DNA of 64,000 nt. It comes from Plicaturopsis crispa FD-325 SS-3 (lineage: Eukaryota > Basidiomycota > Agaricomycetes > Amylocorticiales > Amylocorticiaceae). Shown in pieces: positions 10,887 to 21,914 of the stretch; within the stretch, counting starts at the first letter, position 1, and the number at the start of each line of letters is the position of its first letter. The stretch is from contig KN832555.1 of NCBI GenBank assembly GCA_000827205.1, positions 2,054,179 through 2,118,178 on the forward strand, read 5' to 3'. The position numbers and the translations under genes are program-made. The notes under the pieces were generated by a model. The model had not been told where the DNA came from. It worked only from the letters and a program-made list of their open reading frames with translations, and made no database searches.

Positions 10887-13415
10887 ATGGCGCCCTCCGT
10901 GTACTTCCCCGTGCCCCAACGGGGTAACGGTTCCGGTCGCCTCACGAACGGCCTGCCAACATATTCGACAGCGATCCAAGAAAAACTACACCGGCATGGG
11001 CATACCTCCTCTATGTCGTGGACGGTGCCAGTCTCCCTGCCTATCCCAGGTGTCCCTACGCGTCGTCTGCGTATCCTGGTGCCAAATACAGGCCGCCTAC
11101 ACCAGCTCACCATCACGCGGTTTGGCCGGAGACGTGGGCCGTTCATCCTGTTCGCCTGTTTCGTCGCTGCCATATTCACCGTCTTTGCGATTACAAAACG
11201 GTTTGGCACGGAGGAGCGGCAGTGGCCGTCCATCACGCCTGGTGAGCCGTCGACGCTCGTGTTCCAACGGAAGGACTTGCAGCGCATATGGAATTGGGAG
11301 ATCGCCAGTGGTCATTATCCAAGTAGTCATAGCAGTGAGTTGTCGCGTCTTAGATGGTGTGGTCCTTGTCACTAAGCCTTGTATGCAGTTCCGGAGCAAA
11401 TTGGCCTCACTAGCTCGCCAATGAACCCCGCGTTGCCCCCTCGGAAAGCACCGACAATCCCATTGCGATTCAGGCCGCCCCCAGGCCCCATACTGACAAA
11501 CACGCTCGGGGCGGGCCCCAAGCGCGTCTACTTGGATATCCAAAGTCAACCGCCTAATGTAGCATATCCTCCTCGGCCAGTGCCTGGCAGTGTTGCCGAC
11601 CTGGATGTTATAATGGAGCATTGTGACTTTTCTCAGCAAAAAGTGAGTATACCTATTATTGTCTGGTATCGTAACTGACATAGCGCGCGATAGTATGTAC
11701 GGGATTGTTTAGAGGTTCTCCGAGTCGGCGGAGGCTTGGATAATGGAGACAGGTTAAGGAGAGGGAAGATGGATGACTGGAAGTATATTTATATGGAAGG
11801 TGAAGGGTCCACAGGCACGGAGACCACGCCCTACCACATGGGTCAAGAGGCCGTTGGACAAGCAGTGCAGGCAGTCCTCGCCGATCAAGATCCCAATACC
11901 GGTCTGTCGAAGAAGCGTGGAGTGGAATGGGAGCCATCCTTGCGACTTCCGGAGCCTCTTCATCACCGGCCCTACGTGACTCTCCCCGAGCCGTGCGACG
12001 AAGAGAACCCCCGGCTGTTCCACATGTTCTGGACGGGACCGTTCACCGACAAGCCGTATCTCGCGTTGCTGTCTTTCCTCTACACACAGAACACGGGCAT
12101 ACACCTTTCCCGTGATACTCCCGCTCCAAGAGTCTGCCGCCCGCAATTCTGGCTATGGATCAACCCTGGTCCAGCCGCTGCCGTTCCCAACCCATCCGCG
12201 ACGCGCGACATGTACGAACAGCTCAAGTCCAATCCATGGGCATCCCCGTTCCTGCACCCTAGGTTCCACGACGTCATCAAGTTCAAGCTGTGGAACACCA
12301 CTGAACAGCTGGATGGCGTCCCAGAATTGAAGGACGAATGGCGAGAGCTGCAGGATACGCTCTTCAATTCTGGCGGTATCATCCACAATGTTCCTGCGAA
12401 GGACAAGAATGCAGGAAGCAACTCGTCATCTCAGTCAGAATCCGGAGAACCTAGCGGTGCCGCAGCGAATGGCACCGCCCCTCAGAAACCATCCCCTACG
12501 AACGCGGCAAAGGCAGAAGAAGACGATATCTACAACCGCACTGGCTCGAAATCGGCCACCGCATATGACAGATTGTCGGTCATTCTTTCTGACATGGCGC
12601 GCTTCGTTCTTTGCCATCGGTTCGGCGGCATATATCTGGACGCGGACACGATTTTCCTGCGCGACTGGGAAGAGTTGTGGGGTTGGAAAGGAGCCTTCGC
12701 GTACCGGTGGTCGCGTCTTGAGAACTACAACACCGCGGTCCTTCGTATGAACAAGGGCTCAGCGCTGGGCACGTTCCTCTTCCGGACAGCGCTGAAGAAT
12801 GGGCTGGACTTCCATCCCATGTCCGTATCACGCTACACCAAGGACGCACATATCGAGGGACTGCTCCTTCGGCTCCCCGACGCGCTGTTCGACTCTGCGT
12901 GGCTAAACACGGAATATTTCCAGCGGGATAGACCCCCTCAGCCCTACTTCTACGAGTGAGTAGATTATCAATTGTTTGCAGCTCTAGTGCTCACACGATA
13001 CTGTCATTGCAGATTTTCGGACTTCTTCGATACCCCAGTTCAAAATAGTGCAGCACCTCAGGCCTTGGGCTTCGACGGTTTCTTCAAGGGCGCATACTCA
13101 TATCACTTTCATAATTTCTGGTTTGTGAACCTTGATGCCTGTTTGCGCTGACTTGCCGCTTATTCACTTTGACTGTCTTTTAGGTGGAAACCGTTCGATC
13201 CCTCCCGTAACTGGCCTGACCTTGGGCCTCGGTTCCTCAACGGCGAGCGGATAGGCCGGGCTGCGGCCGGCGTGGACGGGGATGCGGACGAGTGGGAAGA
13301 CCTTGTCTCGTCTGACAAGCGCGATCTCGACTGGGCCACGGTGTTGAAGAGGACATTTGAAGGCTACGTTCGGGGCGAACGGCCCAACATGTATGGCGAG
13401 TGGATTCAGTGGTGA
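10887..13415 (+). CDS. DXD-motif glycosyltransferase, type II membrane protein, copy 1
   Basis: Five exons (10887-11334, 11389-11642, 11694-12955, 13013-13120, 13184-13415) encode about 767 residues. After a cytosolic Ser/Pro-rich tail, one hydrophobic segment (FILFACFVAAIFTVFAI) near residue 95 looks like a Golgi signal anchor. The lumenal domain carries the sugar-binding DXD signature YLDADTIFLRDWEELWGWKG, so I place it in the Gly_transf_sug (GT32-like) group. Enzymes of this type transfer a nucleotide-activated sugar in the secretory pathway; the sugar and acceptor cannot be told from sequence. A Ser/Ala/Asn-rich insertion of about 40 residues before the DXD region is longer than in copy 2. 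The gene 15.3-17.7 kb is its tandem paralogue with matching intron positions and phases. Confidence 0.9.
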
Positions 13416-15267
13416 TAAAAAACAACAAAACTTTCGCTCTGCTATTTTACGCTGTGCTGCTGTTTCTCTAGATCTACGGGAGCGGCACCCCATAATCTAT
13501 ACCACATAAATATACCGCCCTCGCTTGACACGACGCATCCACGACTCCTGTGCGCTTCACGTTTATCAAGATGAACAGCATACTGTACATAGGCTAATGT
13601 AGACGAGGAGTATTGCCTCTGCATAATCCCGTGTTATCCCCCTCGTAACCCGTCCTCTCGTTAATGTCGGTCTTTCTTACCTCAGTCCATAGCAATTGGA
13701 TGGATGCAATTACATTATATATGGTGAGTGTCTGTCAAGTCCTCAAGTGCACCAAATATTGAAGTGAAGGTGCATACGTAGGCGTCAGTATGTTTACTCT
13801 TCTGCTCCCTCTACTGAATATATATGACGCCTGCCTCGCCTGTGCTAGCGTCAGTGCCACTAGTGTGGGCCGCGATGCGGAGGATTCCAGACAGTAGATG
13901 TAAAGAGGTGCGATCCTCTCTTGAATCTTCACGTCAGTGTGCGCATAGGCAATCACAAGAGGAATCATACCGCCTTCGGGACTCATTGGTGAGTCGTTTC
14001 CTCATTCTCATTACGTTCGGTCAGGCTGAGCAGAGCTTGAACTCTAACAGCCTATGGCACGTTCAAGGCGACTGGCCACGAATTTGTTGCCCTTGTAGCT
14101 GGCGTCTTAGCGCTTCCCGCGGTCGTTCTCAACACACTGTACGAAGCAGACCGCGATGAGACATCCATTCCTGCTCGATACTGCCGGATCCGTGCCAGCT
14201 AAGGCGTACACCCTCTTTTCCTTGATCCATTCACCCCTTCAAGCAACAACGCACCTGCTCCTGTCACCGACATGCCCTTACCGAAGCAAGTTTAGGACCC
14301 CCCGCTCACCAAGTAAGTTCACACAGGTCAACTCGATGCATATATATGTACTAAATCCTTTTGACGGCTACAGTGTGCCACCGACATGAAGGTGCGGCTA
14401 TTGGCCTGAAATCAAGGCGTCATCTCGGGTTACTGATACACCAGGACTCCAAGAGTCCGTGTCCTTGATGGGTTTGCACTTTTTCTGTCCTCAGGCTGCT
14501 GTGTACTAACCCCACGGGGAAGAAAGTCATCTAGGTGTCGAACTGCAACAATTCCACTGCGTGCTACGACGGCCTACCCATGCCTGCGTGTCCATCCAAT
14601 CAGATATGGTGGTCGTCTTGCTAGCTTGTTAAGGGCGATAGATGTCTTCAAGTTCACCGTATTCTAGCAGATTACCGCCATTGGACTATGACTTCCGCGC
14701 TATCATCGCATGCGATGTAACGATTTCTCCCTCCCCTTTGCTCGTTGGATGCACTTTGCGGAGTCCCTTGTCCGTTTTGTTGCTTGCTGCACTGCACTGC
14801 TAGACGCTCGTCGAATCTGATACCGCCGTGCATGTATCACAAGTATCAATGGGTACAACGTCAACTAGTACTAGTGTTAGTAATGTTCTCCGCCGGCGTC
14901 CTTACTGCGCTTGAGATGGACACTGGAATGTTACGACGCTTGAGTCTTCCGCCTCGAGCGAGTGTACGCTGTAACGGGTAGGCAGTAACTATACGAACAC
15001 AGAGCGTATAATTGACAGATTGTAACCAAATGCTATAGTGAACGTAGTGTCGAGCGCTGAGCGAGCGCTGATTTGAGCCACCGGTGCGGTGTTTTTGACC
15101 GGCGCACCGCATTTTATTTATTCTTGACTTGGGGCTGGCTTCTTTTCTCGCATAAAACAACTGCGTTCGATGGTAAGGAAATCGGTTTTCCGTCTGACTA
15201 CTCTCGTCTCTGCAGCCGGTTATCGTTTTTAGGGCGTGGTAGCCAGTCTCTGCCTTACGTTCCCCTA
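13416..15267. other. 1.85-kb spacer between the two glycosyltransferase genes
   Basis: This contains a possible decayed gene at about 13824-14294, listed separately. The rest shows no recognisable gene. From 15073 a long frame runs into the second glycosyltransferase, but it opens with TTG, so it is treated as 5' leader. Confidence 0.45.
13824..14294 (+). pseudogene. Possible remnant of an unidentified membrane-protein gene
   Basis: Coding-like pieces can be linked by two introns: an opening part with LVWAAMRRIPDSRCKE, a short exon reading AITRGIIPPSGLIA, then GTFKATGHEFVALVAGVLALP, which looks like a membrane segment. The third piece then meets a TAA at about 14200, but its frame stays open afterwards to 14294, reading GVHPLFLDPFTPSSNN. 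Donor and acceptor signals (GTGAGT near 13990, CTCTAACAG near 14050) look real; the first intron would be only about 41 nt. I do not recognise the family. It could be a decayed gene, a gene with a further unrecognised intron, or chance. It lies between two tandem glycosyltransferases, so it may mark the end of the duplicated segment. Confidence 0.28.
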
Positions 15268-17686
15268 ATGGCGTCCAGCGATTCCGGTTCCTCGAACGCG
15301 CCGTCGCCCTTGCGCACCGGATTTACCGAACACATGTCCTCCTCGGTATACTCGCCTGTCAGAACAGGCTTTCGAGAGAAAAGGCGTACGTCTATGAGCC
15401 TACCGACGGCAGATTCCAGCAGAGTGCACCGGCCGAATACTCACAACCATCATTGGCCAGCACCACCACCGTCCCCGGTATTACACTCCGACGCCAGACC
15501 CTGGCGTTGGCGCTCACCGATGCCCAGCATACTCCGCTTCTACCATCTCTGCATCCACAGATTTGGCAAGCGGAAGGTGCTGCTCTCAATACTCTCGTTT
15601 GCCACAGTGTTCTCCCTCTTCTTCTCCGCGACGCACATCGTGCAGTTGTCGTACACGGTGTTTACCCGACATACGCCTACCCTTGTCTTTCAGCGCGAGG
15701 ATCTGCGGCGGGTATGGGAGTGGGAGATTGCGAGTGGCCATTACCCCAGCACCAACAGAAGTGAGCACACTTACTCGTCGCGTCATAGTCTACAAGCTTA
15801 CTCTCTTGAAGTTCCGGAAGAGATTGGTCTAACAATAGCACCGAGAAATCCAGCACTTCCGCCCCCACAATTCCGAAGGCCACACGGTCCCATATATACC
15901 GAATGCCTAGCCACGGGCGCTGCTCGCAAGTATGTCGAGAGGCAGAATACATCCGGGATCTACCCCCCGCGCCCCGTCGCCGGTGGTGTCGCCAACTTAG
16001 ATATGGTCATGAACCATTGTGATTTCTCACGGAACAAGGTGCGTTACGCGTTGGGATGATATGCACGCCTGAATATTGAACGTGTTGGCATCATAGTATG
16101 TGCGCGATTGTTTAGAATTCTTGCGGCTAGGAGGCGACCTTGGCGGGACATCACTACGACGCGAAGGCCTTGACGAGTCTAGATATATCTATTTGGAGGA
16201 AGGGGAACCCATCTCGCCTGGCATAACGTCACTGGAACGCGCAGAGCAAGCTGCGCTCGCCCGTAATCAAGACACGAACGCTGGATTAAACCGAAAACCA
16301 TTCTTTGACTGGGAGTCTCCGCTAGAGCTGCCACCGACAAGACCCTATTACCCATATGGCACCCTACCCGAGCCTTGCGATGAGGAGAGCCCACGGCTGT
16401 TCCACATGTTCTGGGCCGGGCCCTTCACCGACAAGCCTTACGTCGCCATCTTGTCCTTTCTCTTCACGCAAAACCTGGGCCTACATCTTTCTGACGGCCC
16501 CCACACATCGTCCGTGTGCCGTCCCCAGTTCTGGCTCTGGATTAACCCCGGGCCAGCTGCCTCTGTCCCCAACCCCACAGCTGTGCACGATATGTATGAA
16601 TCTCTCAAATCCAATCCGTGGTCGGCCCCGTTCCTGCACTCGCGTTTCCGCGACGTTATCAAATTCAAGCTCTGGAACACAACCGAGCAGCTCGACGGCG
16701 TGCCAGAGCTCAAGAACGAGTGGCGGCCGCTGAAGTCGCGGCTGTTCACCTCTGTCGGGAAGACCATGGAGGTCCCAGACGATCCTGTCAACGGGACAGA
16801 AAATGGTACGGATATGAGCCACCGTCTGGGCTCGAAATCCAAGACCTCCCTGGACAAGATGTCGACGGTTCTTTCGGACATGGCGCGTTTCGTGCTGTGT
16901 CATCGCTTTGGGGGCGTCTACCTCGATGCCGACACAGTGCTCCTGCGCGACTGGGAGGAGCTGTGGGGATGGAAGGGCGCTTTTGCTTACAGGTGGTCTC
17001 GGTTGGAATATTACAACACCGCCGTGCTGCATCTGAACAAGGGGTCTGCGCTGGGCTCGTTCTTGTTTCGCACGGCACTGAAAAATGGGCTGGATTTCCA
17101 TCCGATGACGGTGTCGCGTTACACCAAAGATGCGTATCTAGAAGACCTGCTGCTCCGTTTGCCGGATGCCCTATTCGACCCGGCATGGCTCAGTGTAGAG
17201 CATCACCAGCGGGATCGGCCACCCCAGCCTGTCTTCGACGAGTAAGTACAGGGACTGTAGAGTTGAGACTTGTGCTCATTATCTGTTTCTAGGTTCGCAC
17301 ACTTTTTCGAGACACCTGCCGTGGACAGTGCGCAACCGCACGCATTAGGATTCGACGGCTTTTTCAAGGGCGCCTACTCTTACCATTACCATAATTCATG
17401 GTGAGATGTCCTATTGACTTGTCAGCCCTGACGCTGTGCTAACCTGTGTTTTTGCTCCAGGTGGACGCCCTTCGATCCTTCTCGAAACTGGCCAGACCTC
17501 GGTGAACGCTTCATCGATGGGGAGCGCGCAGCACGTGCTGCATTAGGTCCGGAGTTCGAGGAAGCACGGAGCAGCAGACGGCACGACAAGCGTGATCTCG
17601 ACTGGGCTACCGTGCTCAAACGGACCTTCGAAGCCTACCTTCGCGGGGAGCGGCCGAACATGTACGGCGAGTGGATTGACTGGTAG
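15268..17686 (+). CDS. DXD-motif glycosyltransferase, type II membrane protein, copy 2
   Basis: Five exons (15268-15760, 15812-16038, 16097-17241, 17293-17400, 17461-17686) encode about 732 residues, paralogous to copy 1 over the whole length. The hydrophobic anchor is VLLSILSFATVFSLFFSATH near residue 115. The catalytic region has FGGVYLDADTVLLRDWEELW with the DXD motif, then the shared block AYRWSRLEYYNTAVL. The C-terminal block FDGFFKGAYSYHYHN is also shared. Intron 1 is 51 nt and free of stops, so retaining it would insert 17 residues without breaking frame. The frame is open back to 15073 but lacks an upstream ATG, so 15268 is the start. The likely role is Golgi glycan synthesis; the substrate is unknown. 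Confidence 0.9.
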
Positions 17687-18087
17687 TTCTTTTATCCCCC
17701 ACCTCCCTCCTCAGAGACCGCCATACGACCGATCGCATGCCACACTTGGCGATAATCCCCAGCACTATATGCACAGTCGCCACCCATCCCCCTCCGGCAC
17801 ACCCAACCTCTTGTAATCGTATTTATCTCTCCTCACCATATCATGGCGCTAGCGTTTGCATTCCTGTATTTTATCACGCGGCTCCTTGCTTAGATCCCCT
17901 CGCTGCTGCTCATAATGCCCATACGTTCGTTCAAGGAATATACCCCCGAAATGACCGCCACACTAGTACTTACGCTTTGTAATGAGACCAGTACAACAAC
18001 ATGATTTTCCCGGACATTCGAAGTACATTGCTATGAAGCCCTCCTGTCGTACCCCCTGCATAACCTACTTAATTATATATTACCCGC
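17687..18087. other. Convergent intergenic stretch
   Basis: This is the 3' region between the plus-strand glycosyltransferase and the minus-strand epimerase. It is C/T-rich. No gene is seen. Confidence 0.5.
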
Positions 18088-19241
18088 CTATGCTGTGGCA
18101 GCCGCAGCATCCGTGACTGCGGCGTCCCGCGATTTCTGCGCAGCTTTGGCCTGCGCAGTATTCACGGTGTCCTTGAGCAGAGCGATCACCTCTTCGGGAT
18201 TTGGTGCGTTGAAGATGGCAGTGCCCGAAACGATAACGTTGCTCCCTACAAAGATCTGTGTCAGTGTCACTCCTAATAATCTGAGCATGAAGGATAATCT
18301 ACCTGCGTCGGCGCAGACTCCGATGGTGCTGGGCCCAACGCCACCGTCCACCTCAATATCCTTGTCCGGGAACCGTGCGCGCAGCTCAGTCACCTTGGGC
18401 ACGCACCGCTCGATGAATTTCTGGCCGCCGCGCCCTGGTCAGGAGGACATGACGTCATTACTACCGATGCTACTGAACGCTTTAATCAGAAACGGTGCGC
18501 ACCAGGGTAGACAGTCATGACAAGCAACATGTCTGCAACGGCTGCGACCTCGTCGGTGATGGCTGTCGAGGGCGTGTCCGGCGAGATCGCGACACCAGCC
18601 TTCATGTTACGACCGTGGATGAGTTTGATGACCGCAACAGGATCGGCTAACAGTTGTGTACAAGAGTGGGGGAGTGGGAGTCAACAGGTGATAGAGAAGC
18701 GATGGATTGGATGAATCAAACGCACAGGTAGCTTCTAGGTGGAAGCAGTACAGCGCACCACCCGCATCGGCGATGTCATTGACCCACTTTCAAGGGCATT
18801 ATTATTCGTGCTCTGGTCACTGCATAGGACAGCGATCTCGCACCTTCTCAGGCTGCGCTACCATCATATGGCAGTCCATGAATATGTCGGGCACGCCCTT
18901 GCGGACGCACGTGAGAATGGGTGCACCTACGAGAATATTCAGTTTCTTTGGTCGATCAAGGTCATTATACACATACCCATGGTAATATTGGGCACGAAAT
19001 GGCTAGCGATCGCGATGCTCGTATCAGACTATGGTGGGCGACAGGAAGTCAAGAGATCTTCACCCATCCATGATATCTACGAGTTTGATTTATCTCAGCA
19101 ACGATTAAGCATAGATATTCGAGGAAAAGACGTGCCCATATGCAGCCATTCAGCGCCGCCTTTGATCATGCGCTTGCATTCTGCGGTCAATTGGCCAAAG
19201 TCAGAGGCCAGAACTGAGGGGGATATGATAGCTCGAGGCAT
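18088..19241 (-). CDS. rpe1: Ribulose-phosphate 3-epimerase
   Basis: It interconverts ribulose 5-phosphate and xylulose 5-phosphate in the cytosolic pentose phosphate pathway. Eight exons on the minus strand (19136-19241, 19064-19076, 18977-19002, 18844-18926, 18726-18786, 18503-18646, 18303-18434, 18088-18245) give 240 residues, normal for the family plus an Ala-rich tail. Motifs are ISPSVLASDFG, MDIMDGHFVPN with the metal and catalytic Asp, MDCHMMV, MTVYPG and EVDGGVG with the second catalytic Asp. Exon 2 is only 13 nt and exon 3 is 26 nt. The first intron appears to start with GC instead of GT (GG/GCACGT), the only choice that yields the conserved HMDIMDG block. It is divergently arranged with the secreted-protein gene at 19547, 305 bp away. 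Confidence 0.95.
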
Positions 19242-19439
19242 GGTAGAGTATGGTGCTAACGAGGCTAACGGTACTGTTTTTCCGGAGGCAAAAACGCAAT
19301 CGGTGGTGGATCTGTGCGGTGTTTTCCCGGGTCGCGGGCACCGAATTTGCACCGCCTTCGCAATAGCCCCTATGTGGGAGGCCCTCTCCAGGTGGAGCGT
19401 CTCCGTGACCGTCTCTACACCGCTTGCAATAAAAAAACG

Positions 19440-19446
19440 TATAAAA
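19440..19446 (+). promoter_or_regulatory. TATA box of the small secreted-protein gene
   Basis: TATAAAA lies 107 bases before the ATG at 19547, inside the 305-bp intergenic region shared with the epimerase gene. Confidence 0.5.
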
Positions 19447-19546
19447 TGGCGCACAGTTGCTGCGGGGTACACTTAACTTTCGTATTCCCCCCCCTTCGTT
19501 TTCTAGTTTTTTATTTGAAACTAACATCCCTATAAACATCACCGTA

Positions 19547-20311
19547 ATGTTCGCAAAGACCTCTTTCGCCGGTGTCCTCGTCGCTCTCGTCGCTGTCGCA
19601 AACGCGGCAGTTCCAGCACAACGTCGTGGTACGTTTGACAGTATGGCATATGCTACTTGAAGGCCCCTCTAATTTTACGATACAGCCGATGTTGGTAGTG
19701 TTATCAACTCCATCACATCAGTCGCAGGGTCTGCGATCGGAGCTGGTGCTACAGATGGTACGTATGCCCTATGTGCTTTTCCCCCGGGGTGTTTCCTAAT
19801 ATTATTTGTATGCAGCCAGTTCAATCTTCAACTCTGCTACCTCGGTAGCAGGAAGCGTCGCGAACGCGGGCACTTCGGATGCAGGCAGTGCCTTCAGCGA
19901 GGCGACGTCGGCCGCCGGTAGTGCGTTCAGCCAAGCAACGTCGGCTGCCGGGAGCGCTGGTAGCCAGATAACGAGCGCGGCTGGCGCAATCTTCACCTCC
20001 ATAACCTGTACGCAAACTCGTGGCTCTGTTAAGATTTCAAGGGACTGACCTGTCGGCTTGTAACAGCTCTTGGCGGAGTCGCTGAAACTATTGTCACCTC
20101 TCGGGGAGGCCAGGCAATTACACTCGCTGGTAGTGCAGGCGGTGTCGCTACGTCGTTCGCGGGTCAGCAGTACACTGCCGCAACTGCCGCTGTCGCATCG
20201 GCCACCTCTAACGCGGCTATGGGCGCACATTCCTTCGGTCTCAACTCCGGAGCGCTGACTGGGCTCGCTGTCGCTGTTGGAGGCGTGTTTTTGGGAGCTC
20301 TTGCGGTTTAA
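19547..20311 (+). CDS. Small Ala/Ser-rich secreted protein, probably GPI-anchored
   Basis: Four exons (19547-19628, 19686-19757, 19816-20007, 20067-20311) join to 196 residues. The first 20 residues (MFAKTSFAGVLVALVAVANA) are a clear signal peptide. The middle has short imperfect repeats of the type TSAAGSAFSQA. The C-terminus has small residues followed by a hydrophobic end (GLAVAVGGVFLGALAV), the layout of a GPI attachment signal. There are no Cys-rich or catalytic motifs, and I recognise no named family. It is likely a cell-surface structural or adhesion-type protein; that role is inference from the layout. The repeats are encoded by roughly 30-bp imperfect tandem units, so copy number may vary between strains. 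Confidence 0.82.
19847..19985 (+). repeat. Imperfect short tandem repeats inside the secreted-protein gene
   Basis: Repeating units of about 30 bp encode variants of S-A-A-G-S-A-F-S-Q-A-T. The DNA blocks GCAGTGCCTTCAGCGAGG and GTAGTGCGTTCAGCCAAG show the relationship. The repeats lie within exon 3. Confidence 0.7.
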
Positions 20312-20555
20312 AAGGCTACCGGCGCAGTGCTGTGTTTCGCTCATATCCGTCTGGCATGACGATCCTCACGTCTATTTATTTTAAAGTGGCTGTTCCGCCA
20401 CGGGACTTTGTTTTCCTTGGTACTTACATTACATTTCGACTTCGACCACATATACAACTACTTACTCACAAGGACCTACATATGTTGTAGCAATTACATT
20501 GCTTTGGAAGATTCATCCCGCGTATTTTGAAGGACGTGCCAGTTGTTCACTCGAC

Positions 20556-21621
20556 CTAGTAATTGCCTTGAAGGAATTTGGTGATGTTCTCGACCGTCTG
20601 TCCCCAAAACACCTAGTAGCCACGAGTTTAGCAGTCTCGTTTGCCTTCGAGTGATGTCGAGCATGGCTTACCTCGTAGTTCGTATCGTTGACGTATCCGT
20701 TATGAGGACTGAGCGTTACATTATCCAGTGAGCGCAGCGGATGGTCGAGCGGGAGTGGTTCGACTTCGAACACATCCAAGCCAGCCCCCGCTATCTTCTT
20801 CCCCCTCAACGCCTCCACCAGCGCAGGCTCCTCGACGAGCGGTCCCCGCGCCGTGTTGACGAAGAGTGCGGTCGGCTTCAGCAATGCTATATCGGCGGCG
20901 GTAATGATGTGGTGGGTACGGTCCGATAGGACCAAATGAAGCGACACGATGTCGCTTTGCTTGAACAGCTCCTCTTTCGACGCGATATACTCTACGCCGG
21001 CCTCGCGTGCACGCTCGGGCGTGAGATGCGGGGACCATCCTATGACCTTCAGACCGAAGGCCTTCGCGATCTGTGTCCCCAGCTCAGTAGTGCGTAGGTG
21101 AACCATAGGCAATTGCAAGTACCCACCTGAGCGGTCTTCGTCCCAAGAAGTCCGACCCCAACCAGGCCGAGGGTTCTGCCCTCGAGACCAATCGGGATGA
21201 TAGACTGCCATTGCGGTTTGCGCGCTCTGATATTGGCGTCTTCAATGGCCACACCTCGCGCCGTCGCGAGAATAAGCGCCCATATATGCTCCAGCGTCGA
21301 GTTCCCTTTGCTATCCGTGCCCAATACGAGAATGTTCTTCCCCTTCGCGTGGGCGATATCGATTGACGCGTTTCGGTGGCCCGTTATGGTGATGAGCTTT
21401 AGGTTGGGCAGCCTGTCGATAAGTGCTGCTGACAGCTTCGTCCGCTCTCGCATGGTGCTGACGACGGTGAACGGGTGCAGGCGTTCGGCGAGGGCATCCT
21501 CGTCCGCAATGGTGTCTGTGAATACAGTGATGTCGATCTGGTCCCGGATGGCGGACCAGTCGGCGCTGGTGAGCGCGACTTGCTGATAGTCGTCGAGGAT
21601 GGCGACGCGGGTAGAAGGCAT
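20556..21621 (-). CDS. D-isomer-specific 2-hydroxyacid dehydrogenase family protein
   Basis: Three exons on the minus strand (21127-21621, 20672-21082, 20556-20612) encode 320 residues, the normal length. The N-terminal catalytic half begins RVAILDDYQQVAL. The Rossmann nucleotide-binding motif is LGLVGVGLLG. The family catalytic residues are present: Arg in VNTARGPLVEE, Glu in VFEVEPLPLDHP and His in LSPHNGYV. Members reduce 2-oxoacids or oxidise D-2-hydroxyacids with NAD(P). The exact substrate (glyoxylate, hydroxypyruvate, phosphoglycerate or other) cannot be read from sequence; the short form lacks the extra regulatory domain of phosphoglycerate dehydrogenases. It lies tail-to-tail with the secreted-protein gene. 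Confidence 0.92.
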
Positions 21622-21914
21622 AGCGCTGGCTCTGTGGGAGGCTCTAAGAGCAGTAGCTGCGCCAATATAGCCAGTGAGCTCGTTCTATGGCGTGCTTGAT
21701 ATCCACGGCACCTTCACTTCTCATATCGGAATACTGGAGAGTCTGGAGGTGAGGGTGGATCACTTTTATTTAGACGTGCTCCTGCGACGAGAAGTTGTCA
21801 GCAACGTTCCTCGGCCACGCCTCCAGCGTAAGACTAGGATATACATAGGAAGAGAACATATGATCAGACGAAGGAAATAATGTTCGATTCTGACGCGGAT
21901 TACAAAGTCGATAT

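Noticed and set aside
15073-15267. N-terminal extension of glycosyltransferase copy 2
   Set aside because: The frame is open but begins with TTG, has no ATG, and copy 1 has no matching extension.
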